Assembly (NCBI RefSeq): GCF_003131185.1
Contig: NZ_QFFU01000007.1
Span: 1 to 64,000 of the forward strand
Origin: Pseudomonas ovata
GTDB lineage: Bacteria; Pseudomonadota; Gammaproteobacteria; Pseudomonadales; Pseudomonadaceae
Direction: 5' to 3'
DNA length: 64,000 bases
Shown one piece after another: positions 24,398 through 33,084 of the stretch. Under the pieces are notes generated by a model that saw only the letters and a program-made list of their open reading frames with translations, made no database searches and was not told the origin of the DNA. Each line of letters begins with the position of its first letter. Within the stretch, counting starts at the first letter, position 1. A program made the translations under genes and the position numbers.

Positions 24398-25489
24398 TCA
24401 CAGCTGGCCCAGCACCGGAGTGGTGACCTGCACATCGGCGTTCTGACCGCGATGGCGCAGCAGGTGATCCAGCAGCACGATGGCCATCATCGCCTCGGCG
24501 ATCGGCGTGGCACGGATGCCGACGCACGGATCGTGGCGCCCCTTGGTCACCACTTCGGTCGACTGGCCGTCGACATCAATGGAGCGACCCGGCGTGGTGA
24601 TGCTGGAGGTCGGCTTGAGCGCCAGGTGGGCGACAATCGGCTGGCCCGAAGAAATGCCGCCGATGATGCCGCCGGACTGGTTGGACACGAAGCCTTCAGG
24701 GGTCAGTTCATCGCGATGCTCGGTGCCGCGCTGGGCCACGCAGGCGAAGCCGGCGCCGATTTCCACGCCTTTGACCGCATTGATGCTCATCAGCGCATGG
24801 GCCAGCTCAGCGTCCAGACGGTCGAAGATCGGCTCGCCCAGGCCGGGCATCACGCCTTCGGCCACGACGGTGATGCGCGCGCCGACCGAATCCTGGTCGC
24901 GGCGCAACTGGTCCATGTAGGCTTCCAGTTCCGGCACCTTGTCCGGGTCGGGCGAGAAAAAGGCATTCTGCTCGACGCTGTCCCAGGTCTTGAACGCGAT
25001 GGGGATCGGGCCCAACTGGCTCATGTAGCCGCGCACGGTGATGCCCAGGCTGGCCAGGTATTTCTTGGCAATGGCGCCGGCCGCCACGCGCATGGCGGTC
25101 TCGCGCGCTGAACTGCGACCACCGCCACGGTAGTCGCGGATACCGTACTTGTGATGGTAGGTGTAATCGGCGTGGGCCGGGCGGAACTGGTCCTTGATTG
25201 CCGAGTAGTCCTTGGACTTCTGGTCGGTGTTGCGAATCAACAGGCCGATCGAGGTGCCGGTGGTCTTGCCTTCGAAGACGCCGGAGAGGATCTCCACTTC
25301 GTCGGCTTCCTGACGCTGGGTGGTGTGCCGGCTGGTGCCGGGCTTGCGCCGGTCCAGGTCGCGCTGCAGGTCGTCCAGCGACAGCTCGATACCCGGCGGG
25401 CAGCCATCGACGATAGCGACCAGCGCCGGGCCGTGGCTTTCACCGGCGGTGGTGACAGTGAACAGCTTGCCGAAAGTGTTGCCGGACAT
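24398..25489 (-). CDS. aroC: Chorismate synthase
   Basis: The 363-residue enzyme turns EPSP into chorismate with reduced FMN, the last shared step of aromatic amino acid synthesis. All family signatures are visible: [18 protein letters not shown] near the start, [18 protein letters not shown] (phosphate/FMN site), GVEIGAGF and the late [17 protein letters not shown] and [17 protein letters not shown]. The length is typical. ATG 25489 matches the family N-terminus [10 protein letters not shown]. It heads the aroC-MFS-mtnD run. Confidence 0.97.
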   Translation of the reverse strand: MSGNTFGKLFTVTTAGESHGPALVAIVDGCPPGIELSLDDLQRDLDRRKPGTSRHTTQRQEADEVEILSGVFEGKTTGTSIGLLIRNTDQKSKDYSAIKDQFRPAHADYTYHHKYGIRDYRGGGRSSARETAMRVAAGAIAKKYLASLGITVRGYMSQLGPIPIAFKTWDSVEQNAFFSPDPDKVPELEAYMDQLRRDQDSVGARITVVAEGVMPGLGEPIFDRLDAELAHALMSINAVKGVEIGAGFACVAQRGTEHRDELTPEGFVSNQSGGIIGGISSGQPIVAHLALKPTSSITTPGRSIDVDGQSTEVVTKGRHDPCVGIRATPIAEAMMAIVLLDHLLRHRGQNADVQVTTPVLGQL

Positions 25490-25620
25490 GCGAGGGCTCC
25501 GAGAAAAACCAGTTCGAGAAAAGCAGGCGCGCAGTATACGCAGGCTCGTCGTACAGTTCACCCACGAACCTTCGCAGGCGCTGCGCGTCCAAGCGATACC
25601 TCCCTCATGATGGCCTTGTG

Positions 25621-26646
25621 ATGCACCCTGGAATTTCCCTGAATCGCTCCTTGCCCGCCCTGCTCTGCCTGGCCTTGACGTTTCTGGCCGGCCTGGCCCA
25701 GGCCGCCGCGCCCAGCGTGCTGCAACGCCCCATCAGCCTGCAGACCGGCAATGGCACGTTGTATGGCACCTTGCTACTGCCACGCTCGGACCAGCCGGTG
25801 CCGGTGGTGCTGATCATCGCCGGCTCCGGGCCGACCGACCGCAATGGCAACAACCCCGAAGGCGGTCGCAACGACAGCCTCAAGCAACTGGCCATTACCT
25901 TGTCGCGGTACAACATCGCCAGCGTGCGCTATGACAAGCGTGGCGTGGCCGCGAGCAAGGCAGCCACGCCCGACGAACGCAACCTCAGCGTCGAAGGTTA
26001 TGTTGACGACGTGCTGGCCTGGTCGCGCCAGCTCAAGCAGGATTCGCGCCTGGGCCCGCTGATTCTGCTGGGTCACAGTGAAGGCGCACTGATCGCCTCC
26101 CTGGCGGCCAGCCGGTCGCAAGCCGCGGCGATCATCACCGTGGGCGGCACCGGGCGCCCCGTGGATCAGGTGCTGCGCGAGCAGTTGCAGGAACGCCTGC
26201 CAGAAAACCTGCGCCAACGCAGCGATGAATTGCTCGACACACTCAAGGCCGGGCGCACCGACCCGCAGGTGCCTGATGACCTGAAGGTGGTGTTTCGCCC
26301 CAGCGTGCAGCCTTATCTGATATCGCTGTTGCGCCAGGACCCGGCCGCCGCGTTTGCCCGCATTCAAGTGCCGGCGCTGATCGTGCAGGGCCGCAACGAC
26401 ATCCAGGTCAGCGTCGAGGACGCGCAGTTGTTGCACCAGGCACGGCCTGAGGCGCAATTGGCGCTGATCGATGGGATGAATCACGTGCTGCGCATCGTGC
26501 CCAATGACCTGGAGCAGCAACTGCGTTCCTACCGCAACCCCAAGCTGCCACTGGCCAGCGAACTGACCCGGCATATCCTGGCCTTCATCGCAGAGGTGAC
26601 GTCAATGCAACAGAATGTTGGCGTCAATCCGACCAACGCCCCTTAA
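25621..26646 (+). CDS. Exported alpha/beta-hydrolase
   Basis: The 341-residue protein starts with a signal peptide ([20 protein letters not shown], cleavage near AQAA). The mature part has the alpha/beta-hydrolase triad elements: the oxyanion and early block [18 protein letters not shown], the nucleophile elbow GHSEGAL, an acid at [10 protein letters not shown] and a histidine in GMNHVL. The [10 protein letters not shown] block is typical of a periplasmic/secreted esterase group of unknown substrate. It diverges from aroC. ATG 25621 follows a GTG that could also serve. Confidence 0.88.
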   Translation: MHPGISLNRSLPALLCLALTFLAGLAQAAAPSVLQRPISLQTGNGTLYGTLLLPRSDQPVPVVLIIAGSGPTDRNGNNPEGGRNDSLKQLAITLSRYNIASVRYDKRGVAASKAATPDERNLSVEGYVDDVLAWSRQLKQDSRLGPLILLGHSEGALIASLAASRSQAAAIITVGGTGRPVDQVLREQLQERLPENLRQRSDELLDTLKAGRTDPQVPDDLKVVFRPSVQPYLISLLRQDPAAAFARIQVPALIVQGRNDIQVSVEDAQLLHQARPEAQLALIDGMNHVLRIVPNDLEQQLRSYRNPKLPLASELTRHILAFIAEVTSMQQNVGVNPTNAP

Positions 26647-26722
26647 GAGTCGGGCGAACCGGCCGATAGCGAGGCACTGGCTGTGTGTGCGCTGTGCACG
26701 GCCGTGGACAGGATTGCCGTGA

Positions 26723-27511
26723 ATGACCCAAGCCACTGAAACCGCTGAAAAACCCGCCACTGAAGAGCCCGCCGCACCGCCGCAGCCCTGGGAAGAGGTG
26801 CTGCCCGAGCATTTCCAGATGCTGCGCCTGGCTCCCTTGCCCACCGATCGCGCCACCGGCGGGCGTCCTCTGCGCTTCGTGCAGTTCGGCCGCGCCGAAC
26901 GCCACAGTCGGGAACTGAGCCTGCTGCGCCTGAATATCCAGCTGCCGGGGCAACGCGTGCGCCGTGAGCAGAACCACCTGGACGTGTGGGCTGATCACCA
27001 ATTGCGCGTGGTGCGATTCGGGCCTGAGTCCGGTCTGCAGGTCGAGCCGTGGAACCGGGGGCTGGGACGCTTTCTGATCGCCCACGCCATTCACTGGGCG
27101 CAAAAGCGCTGGTCGACCTACAGGCTCGAAGGCGTCGAACTGGCCAGCAAGGACGGTTTGAACCCGGACACCCGCAATCGCCGCGATCATTTCCTGCGCA
27201 CCCAGGGCTTTGAAGTCGTCTACGAAGACACTCAGCACATGAAGGGCAGCATCAAGGCGGTGCAGGTCGGCAACCTGCAGAACACCTGGAACAATGACAA
27301 GGTGCAGATCGTCGAGGTTATCGACGCTGCGCACATGCTGGAAAAGGCCGAGCAGAACCTGGCGGCGCAGGAAGCCGAAATCCGCAAGCATGAACAGAGG
27401 GTCAATAAATACAAGCGTGACGACAGCAGCCTGCGCTTCACCATTGCCTGCCTGGTCACCTTTGCGGTGTTCCAGGCCGGCCTGTTGATCTGGATCGCGA
27501 CACACCGGTAG
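26723..27511 (+). CDS. Membrane-anchored protein with a GNAT-like core
   Basis: The 262-residue protein has a Pro/Glu-rich N-terminus (1-25), a globular middle (about 30-175), a coiled coil (205-235) and one membrane span at the end (about 240-258, IACLVTFAVFQAGLLIWIA). The middle carries NRGLGRFLI, like the acetyl-CoA loop of GNAT enzymes (R-x-x-G-x-G/A), and RRDHFLRTQGFEV, like the GNAT F-x-x-x-GF end. This suggests a degenerate acetyltransferase fold held at the inner membrane; that is my inference. A homologue stands next to prmB in other pseudomonads. Confidence 0.75.
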   Translation: MTQATETAEKPATEEPAAPPQPWEEVLPEHFQMLRLAPLPTDRATGGRPLRFVQFGRAERHSRELSLLRLNIQLPGQRVRREQNHLDVWADHQLRVVRFGPESGLQVEPWNRGLGRFLIAHAIHWAQKRWSTYRLEGVELASKDGLNPDTRNRRDHFLRTQGFEVVYEDTQHMKGSIKAVQVGNLQNTWNNDKVQIVEVIDAAHMLEKAEQNLAAQEAEIRKHEQRVNKYKRDDSSLRFTIACLVTFAVFQAGLLIWIATHR

Positions 27512-27532
27512 CACCCGGTGCGCCGGGCCGGC

Positions 27533-28441
27533 TTAAACCTGCGACTTGAACAAGGCCTGGTGCGTGCGGCACTGCTCGGCACTGAGCATGAACACACCAT
27601 GGCCACCGCGCGTGAAGTCCAGCCAGGTGAAGTCGACCTGCGGGTACAAGGCCTGCACGTGCACCTGGCTGTTGCCGACCTCGATGATCAGCAAGCCTTT
27701 TTCGGTCAGGTGGTCGGCCGCCTCGCCAAGCATGCGCCGCACCAGGTTCAGGCCGTCGTCGCCGCAGGCCAGGGCCAGCTCCGGCTCGTGCTGGTACTCG
27801 TCGGGCATGTCGGCAAAGTCTTCGGCATCGACATACGGCGGGTTGGACACGATCAGGTCGAAGCGCTGGCCAGGCAAACCTGCGAAACCATCGCCCTGCA
27901 CCGTATAGACACGCTCGTCCAGTCCATGACGCTCGATGTTCTGGTTGGCCACTTCAAGGGCGTCGAACGACAGGTCGGACAGAACGACCTCGGCTTGCGG
28001 GAAGACCTCGGCGCAGGCAATGCCGATGCAACCGGAGCCGGTGCACAGGTCGAGGATGCGCGCAGGTTCCTGGGCCAGCCAGGGCGCGAAGCGTTCTTCG
28101 ATCAGTTCGGCGATGGGTGAGCGCGGGATCAGCACGCGCTCATCGACGATGAACGACATGCCGCAGAACCAGGCCTCGCCCAGCAGGTAAGGCGTGGGCA
28201 CGCGCTCGTCGATACGGCGCTTGATCAGGCGCTGCAATTCGCAGACTTCATCGACTTCCAGCCGGCAGTCCAGGTAGCTGTCGGCGATCTCCCAGGGCAG
28301 GTGCAAGGCACCCAGCACCAGTTGCCGGGCTTCGTCCCAGGCATTGTCGGTCCCGTGACCGAAAAACACATCTTCCTCATGAAACCGACTGACAGCCCAG
28401 CGGATATGATCGCGCACGGTGCGCAAGCGGGAAGTGATCAT
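27533..28441 (-). CDS. prmB: Ribosomal protein L3 N5-glutamine methyltransferase
   Basis: The 302-residue enzyme methylates a glutamine of ribosomal protein L3 using SAM. The domain order is an N-terminal helical part, then the Rossmann domain with [15 protein letters not shown] (SAM site) and the catalytic [12 protein letters not shown] (NPPY). The N-terminal [14 protein letters not shown] separates PrmB from PrmC. ATG 28441 has CAGGAG seven bases before it. It converges on the membrane-anchored protein gene. Confidence 0.93.
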   Translation of the reverse strand: MITSRLRTVRDHIRWAVSRFHEEDVFFGHGTDNAWDEARQLVLGALHLPWEIADSYLDCRLEVDEVCELQRLIKRRIDERVPTPYLLGEAWFCGMSFIVDERVLIPRSPIAELIEERFAPWLAQEPARILDLCTGSGCIGIACAEVFPQAEVVLSDLSFDALEVANQNIERHGLDERVYTVQGDGFAGLPGQRFDLIVSNPPYVDAEDFADMPDEYQHEPELALACGDDGLNLVRRMLGEAADHLTEKGLLIIEVGNSQVHVQALYPQVDFTWLDFTRGGHGVFMLSAEQCRTHQALFKSQV

Positions 28442-28665
28442 GGGCAAGCTCCTGAGAAAACGACGCCAGATTCTAACAGCAGTGAGTGACGGAAAGCTGC
28501 AGAGTGTCTACCATTGCACCCCTTCCATCAAGGCAAACAGCCATCATCCAGTGCTTGTTCCCCTGTCCTGCAGGCCGCTAAAACCGCGGCTTTCAATTGT
28601 GGCGATTCACAGAACCGCTCGACCAGAGGACAATGTGACAAAAGCCCCACTTGAAGGAGCCCCTG

Positions 28666-29256
28666 ATGCCCTCTCTTAAGACCATGTTTCAACTCAGCGG
28701 ACGGGTGCATGCCCGGGCCAGCCTGAGCAATGCCACGCTGATCATCATCGACGCCCAGAAAGAGTACCTCAGCGGTCCTCTGGCGCTGAGCGGCATGCAG
28801 GAGGCACTGGCCAATATCGGCAAGCTGGTCGAAAAGGCCCGTGCGGCCAAATGCCCCATCGTGCACATTCGCCACCTCGGCACGGTAGGCGGCCTGTTCG
28901 ACCCGCAGGGCGAACGCGGCAAACTGATTCCGGAGCTGCTGCCACTTGAAGGTGAGCATGTGATCGAGAAGCGCCTGCCCAACGCCTTCAATGGCACCGG
29001 CCTGCACGAGCTGTTGCAGAGCCTTGGCCATCTGGACCTGATTGTCTGCGGCTTCATGAGCCACTCGAGCATCAGCACCACGGTGCGAGCCACCAAGGAC
29101 TACGGCTACCGCTGCACCCTGGTGGACGACGCCTGCGCCACCCGCGACCTGCCAGGCCCCGACGGTGTCGTCAGTGCACAAGTGGTACACCGCACCGAGA
29201 TGGCTATCATGGCTGACAACTTCGCCACTGTGGTCGTGACCCAGGACCTGATCTGA
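28666..29256 (+). CDS. Isochorismatase-family protein lacking the catalytic cysteine
   Basis: The 196-residue protein has the cysteine-hydrolase fold. The Asp (D29 in LIIIDAQKEY) and the Lys (K102 in VIEKRLPNAF) of the usual Asp-Lys-Cys triad are present. The cysteine, normally in SH-x-C-[VI], is serine here (S135 in GFMSHSSISTTVRA; codon AGC at 29068-29070). The related protein at 44414 in this window has MSHMCID at the same place. Without the thiol, nicotinamidase-type chemistry is unlikely; a non-covalent hydrolase like true isochorismatases, or a binding role, is possible. ATG 28666 is behind AAGGAG. Confidence 0.85.
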   Translation: MPSLKTMFQLSGRVHARASLSNATLIIIDAQKEYLSGPLALSGMQEALANIGKLVEKARAAKCPIVHIRHLGTVGGLFDPQGERGKLIPELLPLEGEHVIEKRLPNAFNGTGLHELLQSLGHLDLIVCGFMSHSSISTTVRATKDYGYRCTLVDDACATRDLPGPDGVVSAQVVHRTEMAIMADNFATVVVTQDLI

Positions 29257-29301
29257 TCCCTTCGGGCTGTTGACGCTGCAACAGCCCGCCCAAGGCCCCT
29301 T

Positions 29302-29859
29302 ATGCCAGACGATGACTTTTCCCTCTTTCACAACGAAATGCGCGGTGTGAAACCGATCCGGCATGCACATGCCGACCTTGGCAAGCCCAAGGCCGACCGC
29401 CGTCAACTGGACAGACTGCGCCAGTCGGCCGTGGCCAGCACGCAGACCCTGACCATTGACGGCCTGTCCGACCAGTTCGTCATCGATGTGGGCCCCGAAG
29501 ATGTGCTGCACTGGGCGCGTGATGGCGTTCAGGAAGGGCAGATGCGCAAGCTCAAGCTGGGTCAGATTGCCTTCGAGGGCAGCCTGGACCTGCATGGCAT
29601 GAACGTGGAGATGGCGCGCGAAACCCTCTGGGCGTTTCTTGCCGAAGCCACGAAACTGGAAGTGCGCTGCGTGCGCGTGACCCACGGCAAGGCGCAGCGC
29701 CTGGACGGCAAGCGGCCGATGATCAAGAGCCACGTCAACACCTGGCTACGCCAGCACCCGCAAGTGCTGGGCTTCTGCTCATGCCAGGCCCGGCATGGGG
29801 GTGCCGGTGCCCTGTATGTGCTGCTCAAGCGCACCATGCTTGAGGGGCGCGACGAATAA
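29302..29859 (+). CDS. Smr-domain endonuclease-like protein
   Basis: The 185-residue protein has an N-terminal helical part (1-85) and a C-terminal Smr domain with its two motifs, LDLHGMN and RVTHGKAQR, then GGAGALYVLLKR. Stand-alone Smr proteins such as SmrB cut mRNA at collided ribosomes; others nick DNA. Which applies here is not shown, but the layout (N-terminal extension plus Smr) fits SmrB/YfcN-type proteins. It follows the isochorismatase-like gene with a 45-base gap and probably shares its transcript. Confidence 0.9.
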   Translation: MPDDDFSLFHNEMRGVKPIRHAHADLGKPKADRRQLDRLRQSAVASTQTLTIDGLSDQFVIDVGPEDVLHWARDGVQEGQMRKLKLGQIAFEGSLDLHGMNVEMARETLWAFLAEATKLEVRCVRVTHGKAQRLDGKRPMIKSHVNTWLRQHPQVLGFCSCQARHGGAGALYVLLKRTMLEGRDE

Positions 29860-29876
29860 CACACCCCTTGCCAGGC

Positions 29877-30050
29877 TCAGCGCGGCCCCGGGCCACCACC
29901 GCCTGGGCCACCGCCAGGACCGCCCTGATGGTGACCGCCGCCCCCGCCACCCTGCCCACCATGACCGCCTGGCCCCCAGAATGGCCAGCAACCGGACATT
30001 GACGACAACACGACGACAAACAGGGCTGTTTTTGCGACTCGACTCAACAT
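29877..30050 (-). CDS. Small Gly/His-rich lipoprotein
   Basis: The 57-residue precursor has a lipoprotein signal (MLSRVAKTALFVVVLSSMSGC; lipobox SMSGC, lipid at C21). The mature part is almost only Gly, Pro and His (WPFWGPGGHGGQGGGGGG-type), likely disordered, and its histidines could bind metal. A ribosome site of GGAGAG/GGAAAG type precedes the ATG at 30050. Similar glycine-rich lipoproteins occur near folE in other pseudomonads. The function is unknown. Confidence 0.7.
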   Translation of the reverse strand: MLSRVAKTALFVVVLSSMSGCWPFWGPGGHGGQGGGGGGHHQGGPGGGPGGGGPGPR

Positions 30051-30247
30051 GGGCTTTCCACTCTCCGGCAATAATCAGGATGATCTGCACCTGAGACTGC
30101 CCGAGCAGGCAAAAGTAGGTAGCGTTCTGGTCGCTGCATGGTAAGCAAACCGATACAAACCCGGCGTTTCACAAGCGGCCATACACCTGCCCGCATGGGT
30201 CGGGTAGTATGTGCGCCTGATCGCTCTCCATACGGAAACACATTCCC

Positions 30248-30793
30248 GTGACACTGGAACACAACTACACCGCCATCCTTGGCCAACTGGGCGAAGACGT
30301 TGCCCGTGAAGGCCTGCGCGACACGCCCAAGCGGGCGGCCAAAGCCATGCAGTACCTGTGCCGTGGCTACCAGCAGACGCTCGAAGAAGTCACCAATGAC
30401 GCGCTGTTCAGCTCCGACGCCAGTGAAATGGTGATGGTCAAGGACATCGAGTTGTACTCGCTGTGCGAACACCACCTGCTGCCCTTCATCGGCAAGGCCC
30501 ATGTGGCCTACATCCCCAATGGCAAGGTGCTGGGGTTGTCCAAGGTTGCACGCATTGTCGACATGTACGCCCGCCGGCTGCAGATCCAGGAAAACCTCAG
30601 CCGCCAGATTGCCGAAGCCGTGCAACAGGTGACCGGTGCACTGGGCGTGGCCGTGGTGATCGAAGCCAAGCACATGTGCATGATGATGCGCGGTGTGGAG
30701 AAACAGAATTCCTCGATGATCACCTCGGTGATGCTCGGCGAGTTCCGCGACAATGCCGCGACACGCAGTGAATTTCTCAGCCTGATCAAATGA
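30248..30793 (+). CDS. folE: GTP cyclohydrolase I (FolE)
   Basis: The 181-residue enzyme opens and rearranges GTP to dihydroneopterin triphosphate, the first step to folate. The zinc/catalytic block [20 protein letters not shown] and the [18 protein letters not shown] signature are complete, and the C-terminal [13 protein letters not shown] with its cysteine-side motif is typical. The length is normal for the short bacterial form. Pseudomonads often carry two folE copies; this may be one of two. The glutaredoxin-like gene follows. Confidence 0.95.
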   Translation: MTLEHNYTAILGQLGEDVAREGLRDTPKRAAKAMQYLCRGYQQTLEEVTNDALFSSDASEMVMVKDIELYSLCEHHLLPFIGKAHVAYIPNGKVLGLSKVARIVDMYARRLQIQENLSRQIAEAVQQVTGALGVAVVIEAKHMCMMMRGVEKQNSSMITSVMLGEFRDNAATRSEFLSLIK

Positions 30794-30858
30794 CAGGCAC
30801 CGGTGCCGGGCGCTCTGCCCTGGCGCCGGCCCCGCCCCAAAGAGGTACGCCCGTGCTC

Positions 30859-31224
30859 ATGAAAGCCCTTCGGGTTGGTCTTGGCCAACTCATCGTTCTT
30901 GGCGATGCCGTTTCCCGTCCGGCCCGCAAGAAACGCAGCGCCGAGGCCCAGGCCGAGGTCGACAAGGCCGCCCGGGACCTGACCCTGTATCAGTTCCATG
31001 CCTGCCCGTTCTGCGTCAAGACCCGCCGCACCCTGCACCGCCTCAATGTGCCGGTGGCCCTGCGTGATGCCAAGAACAACGAGACCGACCGCCAGACCCT
31101 GCTCACCGAGGGCGGCCGGATCAAGGTGCCCTGCCTGCGTATCCAGGAAGGCGACAAGGTCACCTGGATGTACGAATCCAAGGTCATCATCGCCTACCTC
31201 GACCAGCGCTTCGGCGCCGTCTGA
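30859..31224 (+). CDS. Glutaredoxin-like protein
   Basis: The 121-residue protein has an N-terminal extension of about 40 residues and then a thioredoxin-fold glutaredoxin/GST-N domain with the redox motif H-A-C-P-F-C (about residues 49-54), the cis-Pro block KVPCLRI and the late MYESKVIIAYLDQRF. It would reduce disulfides or glutathione adducts. The start is open between ATG 30859 and GTG 30853; the AGAGG site fits the GTG better in spacing. It lies 65 bases after folE. Confidence 0.85.
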   Translation: MKALRVGLGQLIVLGDAVSRPARKKRSAEAQAEVDKAARDLTLYQFHACPFCVKTRRTLHRLNVPVALRDAKNNETDRQTLLTEGGRIKVPCLRIQEGDKVTWMYESKVIIAYLDQRFGAV

Positions 31225-31285
31225 TCCATGCATTCAGTCGCCCCTGCCGGCGTTGCGCCGCCAGGGCGGCTGGTACTGTCCGCGA

Positions 31286-32437
31286 CTAATGCGCCGCACG
31301 AATGACCGCCGCCAGGCGTCTGAGACCTTCATCCAGGCGCGCCGGATCGATATGGCTGAAATTGAGCCGCAAGTGGCCATGATGGGCCTGCGGATCGGCA
31401 AAGAACGGCTCGCCCGGCATGAACGCCACGTCCTGCGCCAGTGCTGCGTCAAGCAAGGTGCGGGTATCGAGCGGCCGCTTGAGGGTCAGCCAGAAAAACA
31501 GCCCGCCCTGCGGCGTGTTCCAGTTCGCAAGGTCGGCAAAATGCGTTTGCAGGGCCACCTCGAACGCATCGCGGCGCTCACGGTAGAACTGGCGCAACAC
31601 GCCCAGATGGTCGTTGTAACGTGCGCTGCCGATCCACTGCAGGGCCTGCCACTGGCCGATACGGTTGGTGTGCAGGTCGGCCGATTGCTTCAGGCGCAGC
31701 AGGTGCGGGAACAGGTCGGGGCTGGCGATCAGGTAACCGACGCGCAGGCCCGGCAGCAGGGTCTTGGACACCGTGCCGGTATAGATCCAGCTTGAACGAC
31801 GCAGCCGCGCCACGATCGGCCGCGCGCTGGCACCATCGAATGTCAGCTCGCGGTAGGGTTCATCTTCGATCAGGGTCACGCCGAATTCATCGAGCAAGGC
31901 GGCCACCGCTTCGCGCCGCGCCTCGCTGTAGCGCACCCCGGACGGGTTCTGAAAGGTCGGAATCAGGTAGGCGAAGGCCGGCGAGTGCTGTTCGAGGCGC
32001 TGACGCAAGGCCGCCAGGTCAGGACCTTCGGCCTCTACCGGCACGGTCAGGCAATCGGCCCCGAACAGCTGGAAAATCTGCAAGGCGGCCAGGTAGGTCG
32101 GACCTTCCATGAGAATTTCAGTGCCATGGTCGATGTACAGCTTGGCGGCCAGGTCCAGTGTCTGCTGCGAACCGCTGACCACCAACACCTGGCTGGCCTG
32201 ACAATCGATGCCCAGCGCCCGGGCTTCGGCAGCCAGCGCTTCGCGCAGCGCCGGCTCGCCTTCGCTCATGCCGTATTGACCAAGACTGACCGGCATGGCC
32301 GACCAGTCCATCGCCGGCAGCATCGACTCGGCAGGCAGGCCACCGGCAAAGGACATGACCTCCGGGCGCTGGGCAGCGGCCAGGATCTCGCGGATCAAGG
32401 AACTTTTGAGACGTGACACTCGTTCAGAAAAAGCCAT
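31286..32437 (-). CDS. PLP-dependent aminotransferase, class I/II (2-aminoadipate type)
   Basis: The 383-residue protein is a fold-type I aminotransferase of the MocR-like/LysN group without a DNA-binding part. The start block VMSFAGGLPAESMLP, IPTFQNPSGVRYS and the PLP lysine in TGTVSKTLLPGLRVGY are diagnostic; HLRLNFSHID is the substrate-arginine block. Relatives transaminate 2-aminoadipate or aromatic/branched amino acids. It diverges from a MarR gene over 82 bases that contain two matching operators, so it is probably controlled by that regulator. Confidence 0.9.
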   Translation of the reverse strand: MAFSERVSRLKSSLIREILAAAQRPEVMSFAGGLPAESMLPAMDWSAMPVSLGQYGMSEGEPALREALAAEARALGIDCQASQVLVVSGSQQTLDLAAKLYIDHGTEILMEGPTYLAALQIFQLFGADCLTVPVEAEGPDLAALRQRLEQHSPAFAYLIPTFQNPSGVRYSEARREAVAALLDEFGVTLIEDEPYRELTFDGASARPIVARLRRSSWIYTGTVSKTLLPGLRVGYLIASPDLFPHLLRLKQSADLHTNRIGQWQALQWIGSARYNDHLGVLRQFYRERRDAFEVALQTHFADLANWNTPQGGLFFWLTLKRPLDTRTLLDAALAQDVAFMPGEPFFADPQAHHGHLRLNFSHIDPARLDEGLRRLAAVIRAAH

Positions 32438-32469
32438 GACAGTTCACCGGTAGCCGAGCAGAAGGAAAA

Positions 32470-32529
32470 TACGTCAAACTGGTTGACCAAACTACGTGGC
32501 CAGCGGTAGATACGTCAATATGCTTGACC
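32470..32529. promoter_or_regulatory. Two matching 19-bp operators between aminotransferase and marR
   Basis: TACGTCAA-N5-TTGACC occurs twice, at 32470-32488 and 32511-32529. In each, GTCAA and TTGAC form a perfect inverted repeat, while the five central bases differ (ACTGG, TATGC). The copies are 41 bases apart, about four helix turns. The second covers the ATG of the MarR gene (32520). This is what a dimeric MarR repressor would bind to control itself and the divergent aminotransferase. Confidence 0.75.
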
Positions 32530-32975
32530 TTAAAAACTGTTCCAGCCAACAACTGGCCATGGAAGCGTTCTTCTTCGGTTACCAGGCATTCACGGCCAAG
32601 GCCGACGAGATGCTGGCCCGCCAGGGCTTCAGCCGCGTGCACCAGCGCATCCTGTTTTTCATCGCCCGCCACCCGGACCTGAGCGTCAAGGAATTGCTCG
32701 GCGTACTGGGCGTCAGCAAGCAGGCGTTGAACATGCCGTTGCGCCAGCTGATGGCCATGGACATGGTGCACAGCACCGCGCCCGAGACCGACAAGCGCAA
32801 GCGCCTGCTGAGCCTGAGCGCTGAAGGGCAGGCGTTCGAGCAAGCCTTGCGCCGTGAACAGGTCAAGCTGTTGCAGCGCGTGTTCGCCGAAGCCGGACCA
32901 GAGGCGGTCGAGGGCTGGCTGAGGGTCAACCAGGCGCTGGGCAAGACCCTGCAGCCGGGCGCGGCCGGCAAATGA
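32520..32975 (+). CDS. MarR-family transcriptional regulator
   Basis: The 151-residue protein has the winged-helix fold: GFSRVHQRILFFIARHPDLSVKELLGVLGVSKQALNMPLRQL is the helix-turn-helix, followed by the wing with DKRKRLLSLSAEG. The start at ATG 32520 agrees with family N-termini; the longer frame from 32496 would place non-conserved residues in the operator. It probably represses itself and the divergent aminotransferase through the two inverted repeats in front. The ligand is unknown; an amino acid or aromatic compound is a guess from the neighbours. Confidence 0.9.
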   Translation: MLDLKNCSSQQLAMEAFFFGYQAFTAKADEMLARQGFSRVHQRILFFIARHPDLSVKELLGVLGVSKQALNMPLRQLMAMDMVHSTAPETDKRKRLLSLSAEGQAFEQALRREQVKLLQRVFAEAGPEAVEGWLRVNQALGKTLQPGAAGK

Positions 32976-33084
32976 GTGAACAACTGTACGGCCCAATACG
33001 CCCTTCGCTGTATCGTAACGCCGTGTAACTGCCGGGTTTAGGCTGGGCGCCTTCGTCATTCGTATGTTGCAAGGAAAGCCCCGC

